Shown in pieces: positions 1-8,738 of a DNA stretch of 64,000 nt. The position numbers and the translations under genes are program-made. Numbering within the stretch: position 1 is the stretch's first letter; every line of letters starts with the position of its first letter. This stretch comes from JANRIG01 sp033765235 (lineage in GTDB: Bacteria; Bacteroidota; Bacteroidia; Cytophagales; UBA9547): NCBI GenBank assembly GCA_033765235.1, contig JANRIG010000022.1, forward strand, positions 62,001 through 126,000. The letters are read 5' to 3'. The notes under the pieces were generated by a model. The model did not search any database and was not told where the DNA came from. It saw only the letters and a program-made list of their open reading frames with translations.

Positions 1-445
1 CACATATTTTATCTACATTGTATGCCAATATTTTGTTTGTAATGCCTGCGTAGCTGTTTTGCTCTTGTATGAGCGTAGGTATTTTGAGCCATGTTGCAGC
101 CCACAAAGTAGGGCCGCTGGCATATCCACCAACTCCAATTACAACATGTGGCTTAAAATCTGCTACTATTTTATATGCTTTGTACAGGCTTAGTATAAGC
201 TTGACTGGGAAAAATATATTTTTTATGATGTTTTGCAGATTTATCTTCCTTTGTATCCCTGCTATGGGTAAGCCTATGATTTTGAACCCGTTTTGAGGCA
301 CTTTTTCCATTTCCATTTTGCCTAATGCACCCACAAAAAGTATCTCACAATCTGCAAATTTGTGTTTTAACGTATTTGCAATAGCAATAGCAGGAAATAT
401 ATGCCCACCGGTACCTCCACCTGAAATGATAAATTTATAGCTCAA
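1..445 (-). CDS. murG: MurG, UDP-GlcNAc:lipid I glycosyltransferase (5' part only)
   Basis: This is the N-terminal part of MurG, the inner-membrane-associated GT28 enzyme that adds GlcNAc to lipid I to make lipid II for peptidoglycan. About 148 residues are visible and the gene runs off the left edge of the window. The glycine-rich loop GGGTGGH lies at residues 9-15. It is followed by an IPIAGIQ-like stretch, VIGVGGYASGP and the EQNSYAG motif, all typical of the MurG N-domain. The only possible start is a TTG at 443-445, because two in-frame TAA codons lie directly upstream. The neighbour at 753 is divergent. Confidence 0.93.
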   Translation of the reverse strand, partial: MSYKFIISGGGTGGHIFPAIAIANTLKHKFADCEILFVGALGKMEMEKVPQNGFKIIGLPIAGIQRKINLQNIIKNIFFPVKLILSLYKAYKIVADFKPHVVIGVGGYASGPTLWAATWLKIPTLIQEQNSYAGITNKILAYNVDKIC

Positions 446-752
446 TTATTATAATTATGATGATAAAAGTATTACTATCATATGATAAGACATCCACATG
501 ACGAGATAATATTGAAAAAAAACGGAATATATTATCTATTACTTAAACGGCACACGTCACAGACTTGTACCGTCAATGGTAAATATCCATTTTTATCTGT
601 GGTTCTACATGCAATTCATAACATTTTATGCAGTATAAATTTCAATCTTCAATCAATCATACCACAATATTATTATGCCTTAGATATTAAAACATTGCAA
701 GTTAGCACAAAACACCTACCTTTGCATATCATAATTTAGGAAATATTATATT
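446..752. other. Intergenic region between divergent murG and M20 deacylase gene
   Basis: This AT-rich spacer separates two divergent genes. The only feature I can support is a Bacteroidota-type promoter at its right end (694-724), directed at the M20 gene. An 85-codon open frame at 482-739 has no family resemblance and overlaps that promoter, so I do not call it a gene. Confidence 0.5.
694..724 (+). promoter_or_regulatory. Predicted Bacteroidota sigma-A promoter for the M20 deacylase gene
   Basis: A -33 element ATTG (694-697) is followed after 19 bases by TACCTTTG (717-724), which matches the TAnnTTTG -7 consensus. The expected transcription start, near 730, leaves a leader of about 20 bases before the TTG start at 753. 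Confidence 0.65.
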
Positions 753-1823
753 TTGGATAATACCATAGCTACCTTACAGGCAGATGCTGTAGAACTTCTC
801 AAAAGGCTCATAGCCACTCCCTCATTCAGCAAAGAAGAAGACAAAACCGCGGATATTATACAGACGTTTTTGATAGACAGAGAGGTAATAATTAACCGAG
901 AAATTAATAATATTTGGGCTCAAAACCTATACTTTGACCCTTCCAAACCTACCATATTGCTCAACTCGCACCATGATACCGTGAAGCCCAATACAGGCTA
1001 CACACTCAACCCCTTTCAGCCTATAGTGACCGATGGCAAGCTATATGGCCTGGGCAGCAACGATGCCGGTGGTGCATTAGTAGCACTCATCAGTACGTTT
1101 TTATATTTTTACAAAAATAATACCTTGAAATACAATATCATAATGGCTGCCACAGCTGAGGAGGAAATATCAGGTAGAAATGGAGTGGAGCTGATATATA
1201 AAAAGTTTTTACCATTGGATTTTGCTATAGTAGGGGAGCCTACCAATATGCAACTTGCCATAGCCGAAAAAGGATTGCTGGTGCTTGATTGCATAGCCCA
1301 CGGTGTATCCGGTCATGCAGCCAGAGAGGTAGGCGACAATGCCATATACAAAGCCATGAAAGACATAGAATGGATACGAAACTACCAATTCCCCAAAATA
1401 TCAGACCTGCTTGGACCTGTGAAAATGAGTGTCACAATCATAAACTCAGGTACACAGCAGCACAATGTGATACCCGATACCTGCACATTCACCATTGATA
1501 TACGTGTGACTGATGTATATAAAAATGAGGATATTGTAGATATTATTAAGCAACATGTATCATCAGAGGTAGTGCCTCGCTCTATCAGGCTCAAGCCCTC
1601 CAGCATAGATAAGGCACACCCCATTGTGCAAGCAGGAGTAGCCATGGGCAAGACTACATTTGCCTCACCCACCACCTCAGACCAGTCGCTCATGGATTGC
1701 CCATCGCTCAAGATAGGTCCCGGCGACTCTTCGCGCTCACACACAGCCGATGAATTCATATACATTGCAGAGGTACAAGATGCAATAGCAGATTATATAA
1801 CCATGCTCAAAAAAATAATATAA
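753..1823 (+). CDS. M20 metallopeptidase, ArgE-like N-acyl amino acid deacylase
   Basis: This 356-residue zinc hydrolase of the M20 (ArgE/DapE/CPG2) family probably removes an N-acetyl or N-succinyl group in arginine synthesis. Visible metal and catalytic sites are SHHDTV (H74, D76 region), GSNDAGG (D104), ATAEEE (E136-E138), EPTN (162-165) and a late SRSHTADE histidine. A dimerisation (lid) domain lies between about 180 and 290. The start is TTG; no earlier in-frame start follows the predicted promoter. Some Bacteroidetes use succinylated arginine intermediates, so acetyl and succinyl substrates cannot be separated here. No other arg gene is in the window. Confidence 0.8.
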   Translation: MDNTIATLQADAVELLKRLIATPSFSKEEDKTADIIQTFLIDREVIINREINNIWAQNLYFDPSKPTILLNSHHDTVKPNTGYTLNPFQPIVTDGKLYGLGSNDAGGALVALISTFLYFYKNNTLKYNIIMAATAEEEISGRNGVELIYKKFLPLDFAIVGEPTNMQLAIAEKGLLVLDCIAHGVSGHAAREVGDNAIYKAMKDIEWIRNYQFPKISDLLGPVKMSVTIINSGTQQHNVIPDTCTFTIDIRVTDVYKNEDIVDIIKQHVSSEVVPRSIRLKPSSIDKAHPIVQAGVAMGKTTFASPTTSDQSLMDCPSLKIGPGDSSRSHTADEFIYIAEVQDAIADYITMLKKII

Positions 1824-1870
1824 AATAATTATTATGTATAGGTTTTATTTGCATAATGTAATATAAAAAA

Positions 1871-2602
1871 ATGACTAAAATATTAAGTAAAGTATATTTT
1901 TTTTATGCTACAATAGTATTTTTGGTAGTATTTCTAATATTATACCCTTTTTTCTTTATCTCAGTACAGCATCGCAATTTATATATGTTGGGCCATTGGA
2001 CAAATAGAATATGGGGCTATATGGTACTCACACTATGCGGCATACCCTATATTATCCAAAACAAACCCAAAGTAAAAGTGCCTGTAGTGTATTGTGCCAA
2101 TCACAGTTCGTACATAGATATTCCTGCACTCTATTGTGCCATATTTGAAAATATTAATTTTATTGGTAAGGCATCACTTGCCAAAGTGCCCCTGTTTGGC
2201 TACATGTACAGCAGACTGCACATCATAGTAGACCGCCGCAATGCGCAAAGCAAATTTGAATCAATAGACAAAGCTATGGAAGCTATAGCGCAAGGCATCA
2301 GTGTGGTGGTGTTTCCTGAAGGTACTATTCCCTCACATGCCTCACGCCAAATGATACCATTCAAAGACGGTGCCTTTAGGATAGCCATAGAAAAACAAGT
2401 ATGCATAGTGCCGGTGGTATTGCCCCACAACCATTATATACTTCCTGATATAAAAAGCATGATGGCACATTGGCGCACATGCAAGGTAATATTCTTAGCA
2501 CCTGTAGATACTACCGGATATAATATAAGCCAAATACAAGAGCTTAAGCAAAATGTATATCAAGCCATGCAAACCGAGTTAAACAAATATCCATTAACAT
2601 AG
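1871..2602 (+). CDS. 1-acyl-sn-glycerol-3-phosphate acyltransferase (PlsC family)
   Basis: This 243-residue acyltransferase is predicted to transfer a second acyl chain to lysophosphatidate at the inner membrane. A hydrophobic anchor spans residues 8-30. The catalytic HX4D box is NHSSYID (H78, D83) and the substrate-binding FPEGT motif is at 148-152. The length is usual for PlsC. It sits 47 bases after the M20 gene and 6 bases before the polyprenyl synthase gene, so the two envelope and lipid genes are probably co-transcribed. A lyso-ornithine lipid acyltransferase has the same motifs and cannot be excluded. Confidence 0.85.
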   Translation: MTKILSKVYFFYATIVFLVVFLILYPFFFISVQHRNLYMLGHWTNRIWGYMVLTLCGIPYIIQNKPKVKVPVVYCANHSSYIDIPALYCAIFENINFIGKASLAKVPLFGYMYSRLHIIVDRRNAQSKFESIDKAMEAIAQGISVVVFPEGTIPSHASRQMIPFKDGAFRIAIEKQVCIVPVVLPHNHYILPDIKSMMAHWRTCKVIFLAPVDTTGYNISQIQELKQNVYQAMQTELNKYPLT

Positions 2603-2608
2603 CGTACT

Positions 2609-3583
2609 ATGGCTCTCACGCTCACCCAAATACAAGCTCCCATACAAGATGAGATGGTAAATTTTGAACAAAAATTTTCATCTTACATGAAGAGTAATGT
2701 GTTTTTGCTGGACAAAATCATGGAATACATAGTGAAGCGCAAAGGCAAGCAACTACGCCCTATGTTTGTATTTTTGGTGGCAAAATTGCAAGGCGACGTG
2801 AATGAAAAGACCTACAGAGGAGCAGCCTTAATAGAGTTGCTGCATACAGCCACTCTGGTACATGATGATGTGGTAGATGACGCGGCATATCGCAGAAATT
2901 TTTTCTCAGTAAATGCACTTTGGAAAAACAAAATTGCAGTGTTGGTTGGCGATTATTTGTTATCGCGTGGGCTGCTGCTCTCAGTAGATAATGAAGACTT
3001 TGAATTGCTCAAAATAGTATCTACTGCTGTAAGGCAAATGAGCGAAGGTGAACTGCTGCAAATAGAAAAAGCACGATTGCTCAATATCAAAGAAGAAGAC
3101 TATTATCTGATTATAAAACAAAAAACAGCCTCACTCATAGCCTCTTGCTGTGCGGTAGGTATGGCATCTGTATCAAATAACAATGAATTGATTCACAAAG
3201 CACACCTCTTGGGCGAAAACATAGGAATGGCATTTCAAATCAAAGACGATCTTTTTGACTATGGCACAGCAGACATAGGCAAGCCTGTAGGGATAGATAT
3301 TAAAGAAAAAAAAATGACTATTCCACTTATCTATGCACTTAATCATACCACATGGATAGAAAAGCAAAGCATAATAAATATCATAAAAAATGATAGCAAA
3401 AACCCAAAAAAAGTGAAATATGTGATAGATTTCGTAAAAAAATCGGGGGGATTGGAATATGCAACCCAAAGTATGAACAGATACCACCAAAAAGCATTGG
3501 AAATATTGCATACATTGCCACATAATACATTTTCAGACGCACTGGCATCGCTAATATCGTTCACCATAGAGAGGGAGAGTTAG
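2609..3583 (+). CDS. Polyprenyl diphosphate synthase (trans, IspB/octaprenyl type)
   Basis: This 324-residue trans-isoprenyl diphosphate synthase elongates allylic diphosphates with isopentenyl diphosphate. In this lineage the product most likely supplies the menaquinone side chain. The first aspartate-rich motif is DDVVD (86-90), preceded by HTATLVH. The second is DDLFD (213-217), preceded by FQIK. The GKQLRP substrate-binding stretch is at 46-51. Residues upstream of the first motif are small or aliphatic, which fits a long-chain product, but chain length cannot be read reliably. The gene starts 6 bases after plsC-like. menD, another menaquinone gene, lies at 53249-54922. Confidence 0.88.
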   Translation: MALTLTQIQAPIQDEMVNFEQKFSSYMKSNVFLLDKIMEYIVKRKGKQLRPMFVFLVAKLQGDVNEKTYRGAALIELLHTATLVHDDVVDDAAYRRNFFSVNALWKNKIAVLVGDYLLSRGLLLSVDNEDFELLKIVSTAVRQMSEGELLQIEKARLLNIKEEDYYLIIKQKTASLIASCCAVGMASVSNNNELIHKAHLLGENIGMAFQIKDDLFDYGTADIGKPVGIDIKEKKMTIPLIYALNHTTWIEKQSIINIIKNDSKNPKKVKYVIDFVKKSGGLEYATQSMNRYHQKALEILHTLPHNTFSDALASLISFTIERES

Positions 3584-3681
3584 CAGAGGCAGATACATAT
3601 TACAGAATATTAGTATATTATGCTATAAATAATTAACTATGCATTTGTATTAAAAATTTCGGGGGTCAGGATTTTATCACC

Positions 3682-4749
3682 ATGAAAATTTTTCATTTAT
3701 TATTTTATTACACTATTATTTCATGCTTAGTGTGCTGCAGCTCAGATAGCAGTGACAAGATACCCGACAATCCTGCTGATAGGGCAGAAATATTAAACAC
3801 TTCTATCTCATACCTGACTAAATACACCCAAACACATCCTACACATGCGCACTCGCACTACACCATTGCAAGTTTATATTATGAAATAAATAACATTGAT
3901 GCTGCCTACTTTGCAATCAAAAAAGCCATAAATCTGCAAAAAAATGTGCCGGACAAATATTATTTACTCATGGTCAATATATTGCTCAAAAAGTCATTTT
4001 ACAAAGATGCAGGGGACTATTTCGCAAAAATTATAAGTTCTACACAAATACCTGAAAATGAGCTTAATGAAACAGCATTTGAACTATATTATAAAACAAA
4101 AAATTACAAAAAAGCAGGTGTGCTTGCAGAGAGGCTCACCGCAAATAACATATCTCAAACCTTTGATATAGATGAAAAACGAGCACAGCTCAAGCTTAAC
4201 TCAGGTGATACCTCAGGGGCTATCAATATATATATGAAATTGCTGAAGCAAAATAAAAAAGACCTCAAAATAATGACACAAACAGCTACATTGTATTACC
4301 TCACAGGCAAGCCTGACTCTACGCTGAGCATCATTAATACTTATACAGACAGCACCTGCACCAATGCCACACTTATGTATTTAGCCGGGCAGTGCCACAA
4401 AACATCTCAAAACAAAGATACAGCACTATTATATTTTGAAAAATGTATAGCCATAGACTCATTGCAAAAAGATTGTATCTACGCCTTGGGCATAATTTAT
4501 TTACAGTCTGATAAATATGCACTTGCAAACAGATACTTTCTCAAATACAGGACATTGGACTCACTGAGACCCAACCTAAACTTTAAAATAGCCACTTGCT
4601 ACAAAAAGCAACACAAAAAAACATTGGCACTTAAATATTTTGCCATGATTGACAGTACAGACATAAATTATAAATTTGCACGCCAATCAATAAAAAATCT
4701 GACTGCAGCGCCAAAAATAATCATAAGCGATACCACCCAATCTCCATGA
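3682..4749 (+). CDS. TPR-repeat lipoprotein
   Basis: This 355-residue protein has a hydrophobic leader followed by a cysteine-rich lipobox region (IIS-C15 or LVC-C19) and then a Ser/Asp-rich linker, so it is probably a lipoprotein. The remainder is helical with repeated TPR-like units, for example ATLYYLTGKPD, LYFEKCIAIDS and ANRYFLKYRTLDS, suggesting 7-9 repeats used as a protein-binding scaffold. Its stop codon overlaps the thrS start (ATGA, 4746-4749), indicating translational coupling. The partner is unknown. Similar TPR lipoproteins are widespread and functionally diverse in Bacteroidota. Confidence 0.75.
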   Translation: MKIFHLLFYYTIISCLVCCSSDSSDKIPDNPADRAEILNTSISYLTKYTQTHPTHAHSHYTIASLYYEINNIDAAYFAIKKAINLQKNVPDKYYLLMVNILLKKSFYKDAGDYFAKIISSTQIPENELNETAFELYYKTKNYKKAGVLAERLTANNISQTFDIDEKRAQLKLNSGDTSGAINIYMKLLKQNKKDLKIMTQTATLYYLTGKPDSTLSIINTYTDSTCTNATLMYLAGQCHKTSQNKDTALLYFEKCIAIDSLQKDCIYALGIIYLQSDKYALANRYFLKYRTLDSLRPNLNFKIATCYKKQHKKTLALKYFAMIDSTDINYKFARQSIKNLTAAPKIIISDTTQSP

Positions 4750-6680
4750 GTGAACCATTAATAACCATAACCCTGCCTGACGGCTCCCAACGCGAATACC
4801 CCGCAGGCACCACCTCTGACCAAATAGCACAAAGCATAAGTCAAGGACTGGCACGCAATGTGCTGGCAGCCAAAGTAAATGGCATAGTGCAAGAGTCAAA
4901 TATACCCATCATTCAAAATGCTACTTTGCAACTGCTCACATGGAACGATCCAGAAGGCAAATCTACCTTTTGGCACTCCTCTGCACACTTGCTGGCTGAG
5001 GCTCTGGAACTGCTGTACCCCAATGTAAAATTTGGAATAGGTCCTCCGATAGAAAATGGTTTTTATTACGATATAGATTTAGGTAGCACCGAACTCAACC
5101 AAGACCACTTCAAAGCCATAGAAGACAAGATGCTGGAGCTGGCACGCAAAGAGTCTGCCTATGTGAGAGAAAGTGTAGGCAAGGCAGATGCGATAGAATA
5201 TTTCACCAAAAAAGGCGATGAATACAAACTGGAACTGCTCGAAGGGCTGCAAGACGGTAATATCACATTTTACAAACAAGGCAATTTTACAGACCTGTGC
5301 CGCGGACCTCACATACCTCACACAGGATTCATAAAAGCTGCAAAAGTGCTCAATGTAGCAGGGGCATATTGGCGTGGCGATGTATCGCGCAAGATGCTCA
5401 CCCGCATATATGCCATCACATTTCCCAAACAAAAAGAACTTGAAGAGTACCTTGTGCTGCTTGAAGAAGCCAAAAAACGCGATCATCGCAAACTGGGCAA
5501 AGAGTTGGACCTATTCACCTTCTCAGAAAATGTAGGTATGGGTCTGCCTCTCTGGATGCCCAAAGGTACCATACTGCGCGAACGCTTGACCAACTTCCTA
5601 AAACGTGCACAAGAAAAAGCAGGATATCAACAAGTAGTGACCCCGCACATAGGCAACAAAAAACTGTATGTGACCTCAGGCCACTATGAAAAATATGGCA
5701 AAGACTCCTTTCAACCCATTGATACTCCGGAAGATGAGCAATTTTTTCTCAAACCTATGAACTGTCCGCACCACTGTGAGATATATAAGGCACGTCCACG
5801 GTCATACCGTGAGCTGCCTATAAGGTTTGCAGAGTTTGGCACTGTGTACAGATATGAGCAAAGCGGTGAGTTGCACGGACTCACCAGAGTAAGAGGTTTC
5901 ACCCAAGACGATGCTCATATATTTTGCCGTGAAGACCAAGTAAAAGATGAATTTCTCAAAGTGATAGACTTGGTACTATACGTATTCAAATCATTGGGTT
6001 TTGAGGAATATACCGCACAAATATCGCTGCGCGACCCTGATAATAAAGCCAAATACATAGGCAGTGATGAGCAGTGGAGCAAAGCAGAGGCTGCCATTAT
6101 ACAAGCTGCCGCTCAAAAAGGACTTAAAACCATCACAGAGACCGGCGAAGCAGCATTTTATGGGCCCAAACTTGACTTTATGGTAAAAGATGCCATTGGG
6201 CGCAAGTGGCAACTCGGCACTATACAGGTAGATTATCAATTGCCCCAAAAGTTTGACCTTGAGTACATTGGCTCCGACAATGCCCGCCACCGACCCGTAA
6301 TGATACATCGTGCGCCATTTGGCTCGCTTGAGAGGTTCACAGCTGTACTCATAGAGCACTGTGCCGGCAACTTTCCGCTGTGGTTGGCACCTGAGCAGAT
6401 TATTATTTTACCCATTTCAGAAAAATATCATGACTATGCTCACACCATCAAAAATATGCTCGATGAGCAAGACATACGTGGCGATGTGGACGAAAGAGAT
6501 GAAAAAATAGGACGCAAAATACGCGATGCTGAAGTGCGCAAAGTACCTTATATGCTCATAGTGGGTGAAAAAGAACAGGAGGAAAATAAAATATCTGTTC
6601 GCAAAAAATTTGAAGGCGACCTCGGTGCTATGACTATTGAAGAATTTATCACAAAATTTGCAGACGAAGCCAAAGTGTAA
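4746..6680 (+). CDS. thrS: Threonine--tRNA ligase
   Basis: This cytoplasmic class II synthetase charges tRNA-Thr. At 644 residues it is full length. The order is an N-terminal TGS domain (residues 1 to about 62), an editing domain with HSSAHLLAEAL, the catalytic core with MNCPHHCEIY (zinc ligand C340), VYRYEQSGELHGLTRVRGF (motif 2), and a C-terminal anticodon-binding domain beginning near AGNFPLWLAPEQ. The start overlaps the upstream TPR lipoprotein stop by four bases. A methyltransferase follows after 10 bases. No T-box or attenuator is visible; those are not expected outside Firmicutes. Confidence 0.97.
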   Translation: MSEPLITITLPDGSQREYPAGTTSDQIAQSISQGLARNVLAAKVNGIVQESNIPIIQNATLQLLTWNDPEGKSTFWHSSAHLLAEALELLYPNVKFGIGPPIENGFYYDIDLGSTELNQDHFKAIEDKMLELARKESAYVRESVGKADAIEYFTKKGDEYKLELLEGLQDGNITFYKQGNFTDLCRGPHIPHTGFIKAAKVLNVAGAYWRGDVSRKMLTRIYAITFPKQKELEEYLVLLEEAKKRDHRKLGKELDLFTFSENVGMGLPLWMPKGTILRERLTNFLKRAQEKAGYQQVVTPHIGNKKLYVTSGHYEKYGKDSFQPIDTPEDEQFFLKPMNCPHHCEIYKARPRSYRELPIRFAEFGTVYRYEQSGELHGLTRVRGFTQDDAHIFCREDQVKDEFLKVIDLVLYVFKSLGFEEYTAQISLRDPDNKAKYIGSDEQWSKAEAAIIQAAAQKGLKTITETGEAAFYGPKLDFMVKDAIGRKWQLGTIQVDYQLPQKFDLEYIGSDNARHRPVMIHRAPFGSLERFTAVLIEHCAGNFPLWLAPEQIIILPISEKYHDYAHTIKNMLDEQDIRGDVDERDEKIGRKIRDAEVRKVPYMLIVGEKEQEENKISVRKKFEGDLGAMTIEEFITKFADEAKV

Positions 6681-6690
6681 TATCCATACC

Positions 6691-7407
6691 ATGCAAGAAC
6701 GCACTTTTGACAATTTTGATGAATTTTCGGACAACTACCGCTACATTCATACCCAAAATATAGGCTTTAGCGGTGCCGACAGCGACTATTTTAGCAGATA
6801 CAGAATAGAAGAAATAGAAAGAATGGAACGCAAACGGTACCATACAGAAGAGGCTAATGTACATATCTTGGATATTGGCAGTGGCGATGGTAATGCAGCC
6901 CGATTTTTTGAGCAATATTTTCCCAAAGGTCAAGTAATAGGCATAGATATTACAGAAAAAGTGGTGCAAAAAGCAATAGGCAGAAATCTTTCACGTAGTA
7001 TCTTTCAGGTATATGACGGCAAAAATATACCTTTTGCAGACAATACATTTGATATAGTATTTATGGTAGGCACATTGCACCATGTAGATAGGAAATATCA
7101 TGTGCCGCTACTCAAAGAAACACACAGAGTACTCAATACCTCGGGCAGGTTTTATAACTTTGAGCACAATCCGTGGAACCCGGTTACTCAAAAAGTTGTA
7201 AAAGACTGTGTGTTTGATAAAGATGCAGTATTGCTAAGCAGTATATACCTTAATAATATTGAAAAGCAAGCAGGTTTTAAAAATCTTGATACAAGGTTTA
7301 CCATATTTTTTCCTCGGCACAAAATTTTTAATTCTTTTATTAAATTAGAAAAATACCTGCACAAGATACCCCTTGGTGGCCAATACTACATAGTAGGCAC
7401 AAAATAG
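6691..7407 (+). CDS. Class I SAM-dependent methyltransferase
   Basis: This 238-residue Rossmann-fold methyltransferase carries motif I as DIGSGDG (61-67) and a UbiE-like post-motif III region GTLHHV. The acceptor is unknown. I chose the ATG at 6691, 10 bases after the thrS stop. A longer open frame starts inside thrS at 6637, but its extra 18 residues are low-complexity and overlap thrS coding sequence. The gene ends 23 bases before a convergent glycosyltransferase gene. A role on an envelope lipid or glycan is possible but rests only on general context. Confidence 0.75.
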   Translation: MQERTFDNFDEFSDNYRYIHTQNIGFSGADSDYFSRYRIEEIERMERKRYHTEEANVHILDIGSGDGNAARFFEQYFPKGQVIGIDITEKVVQKAIGRNLSRSIFQVYDGKNIPFADNTFDIVFMVGTLHHVDRKYHVPLLKETHRVLNTSGRFYNFEHNPWNPVTQKVVKDCVFDKDAVLLSSIYLNNIEKQAGFKNLDTRFTIFFPRHKIFNSFIKLEKYLHKIPLGGQYYIVGTK

Positions 7408-7430
7408 AATAAATTTAAAGATTCACTATC

Positions 7431-8723
7431 TCACTCAGTGCTTAGCCTGTCAAAAAATTGTATGATATTCATGGTCATGTATTGGGCGGTGTAGGGTGCA
7501 AATGCCTCATAGTCAGTTTCGGGGCTGTAGGGTATCTTTTTGAGCATATTGTGCCATTTCATGTATAGGCTGTGAACAATATTTTCATCAATTTCTTTAT
7601 TAATAAATGTCATATACTCGCCTGATTTTGAAGTATTAATTATCTCAGGAATAGAACTTGATGCATGAAATACCGCCAAAATAGGTTTTTGTGCAAGAAT
7701 ATATGAATATATTTTGGATGCAGTATAGTTAGGATCGTCGCTGCCAGGTACTATGAGCATATCTGCTTGTGTCAAAAAATTAAGTGCTTCAAAATAGGCG
7801 TATCTTTTGGGGTGCTCTGATACGTATCTGCTCACGCTGTATTTTTGTGCCAATATTTCTATTGGTTTATATCTGCTACCTGTGTATGAAGTGCCTATAA
7901 AGTACATTTTTATTTGCGAAAATGTTTTTTCATCCTCTTTCAACCCCATAGCTAATGCTTTGAAAATATAAGTCAATGAGGTATTCATATCTTCTCCGCC
8001 ACGTCCTACATATACTATATTTATTGTTTTTTTTGCATTAAGGTCAAATATTTTGTTAGTGATTTTTACTCTTTGCAATATTTCAAAATCCTTGTCTAAT
8101 GCACTGAAAGGTTGCAGCAGGCAGTTATTGTTGTTGAGATGTGTGTATCTGCTTTGCAATATATCTATATATGCCTGAGATACAGATACTATGCCTGCAC
8201 AATTTTTAAGACTCAGAGGCTCTGTAAACTTATGCAACGGGTATGAAAACCAATAGTTTTTGGGTTTTTGATGCTTAGGTTTGTTTTGATAATAATCGCT
8301 ATGCCACATATCTTGTATGTCTACCACATAAGGTACTCCATATTTGTACTTCCAATAGGCACCCAGTACAGGAATTGGAAACATGGTGGTGGAGAAAAAT
8401 ATGAGGTCAAATTTTTCTTTTTCTAATAATTTATTAATATGAATAAAGTAACTCCATATACATCTGAGTGCAAGTGAGCCTATGCCTATTATTTTCAATA
8501 GTTTATTGCTCACAGCACCCACTTTTATGATTTTGATATCTGCAGGTATGGTATATGAGAGGTTATAATCTATCTCATAAGGGGTGTATTTTTCATGCAC
8601 CATAGCTATGGTCACTTTCGTGCCCATTTCATGCATATAGTTTGTCATGTGCCTCACCCTGTGCATGTCTGCAGCACTCACGGGCACAAAATTAGGCGAT
8701 ATAATAAGTATATTTTTGATAAT
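7431..8723 (-). CDS. Glycosyltransferase, GT4-like
   Basis: This protein of about 430 residues resembles GT-B fold family 4 transferases, with an N-terminal KNILIISPNF-type Rossmann strand, YVGRGGEDMNTSLTYIFKAL in the C-domain and an acidic LIVPGSDDP region. It probably builds an envelope polysaccharide. The start is unusual. No ATG, GTG or TTG precedes the conserved first beta strand; the first canonical codon (GTG, 8687) would cut into it. The ATT at 8721-8723 restores MIKNILIISPNF and lies 15 bases after the TonB receptor stop, in the same frame. It is therefore probably read from the riboswitch-led transcript, although a thiamine role is not apparent. Confidence 0.72.
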   Translation of the reverse strand: MIKNILIISPNFVPVSAADMHRVRHMTNYMHEMGTKVTIAMVHEKYTPYEIDYNLSYTIPADIKIIKVGAVSNKLLKIIGIGSLALRCIWSYFIHINKLLEKEKFDLIFFSTTMFPIPVLGAYWKYKYGVPYVVDIQDMWHSDYYQNKPKHQKPKNYWFSYPLHKFTEPLSLKNCAGIVSVSQAYIDILQSRYTHLNNNNCLLQPFSALDKDFEILQRVKITNKIFDLNAKKTINIVYVGRGGEDMNTSLTYIFKALAMGLKEDEKTFSQIKMYFIGTSYTGSRYKPIEILAQKYSVSRYVSEHPKRYAYFEALNFLTQADMLIVPGSDDPNYTASKIYSYILAQKPILAVFHASSSIPEIINTSKSGEYMTFINKEIDENIVHSLYMKWHNMLKKIPYSPETDYEAFAPYTAQYMTMNIIQFFDRLSTE

Positions 8724-8738
8724 AAGACACTTACAAAG

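Noticed and set aside
482..739. 85-codon plus-strand frame upstream of the M20 gene
   Set aside because: It has no family resemblance, overlaps the predicted promoter at 694-724 and has a composition typical of non-coding A/T-rich DNA.
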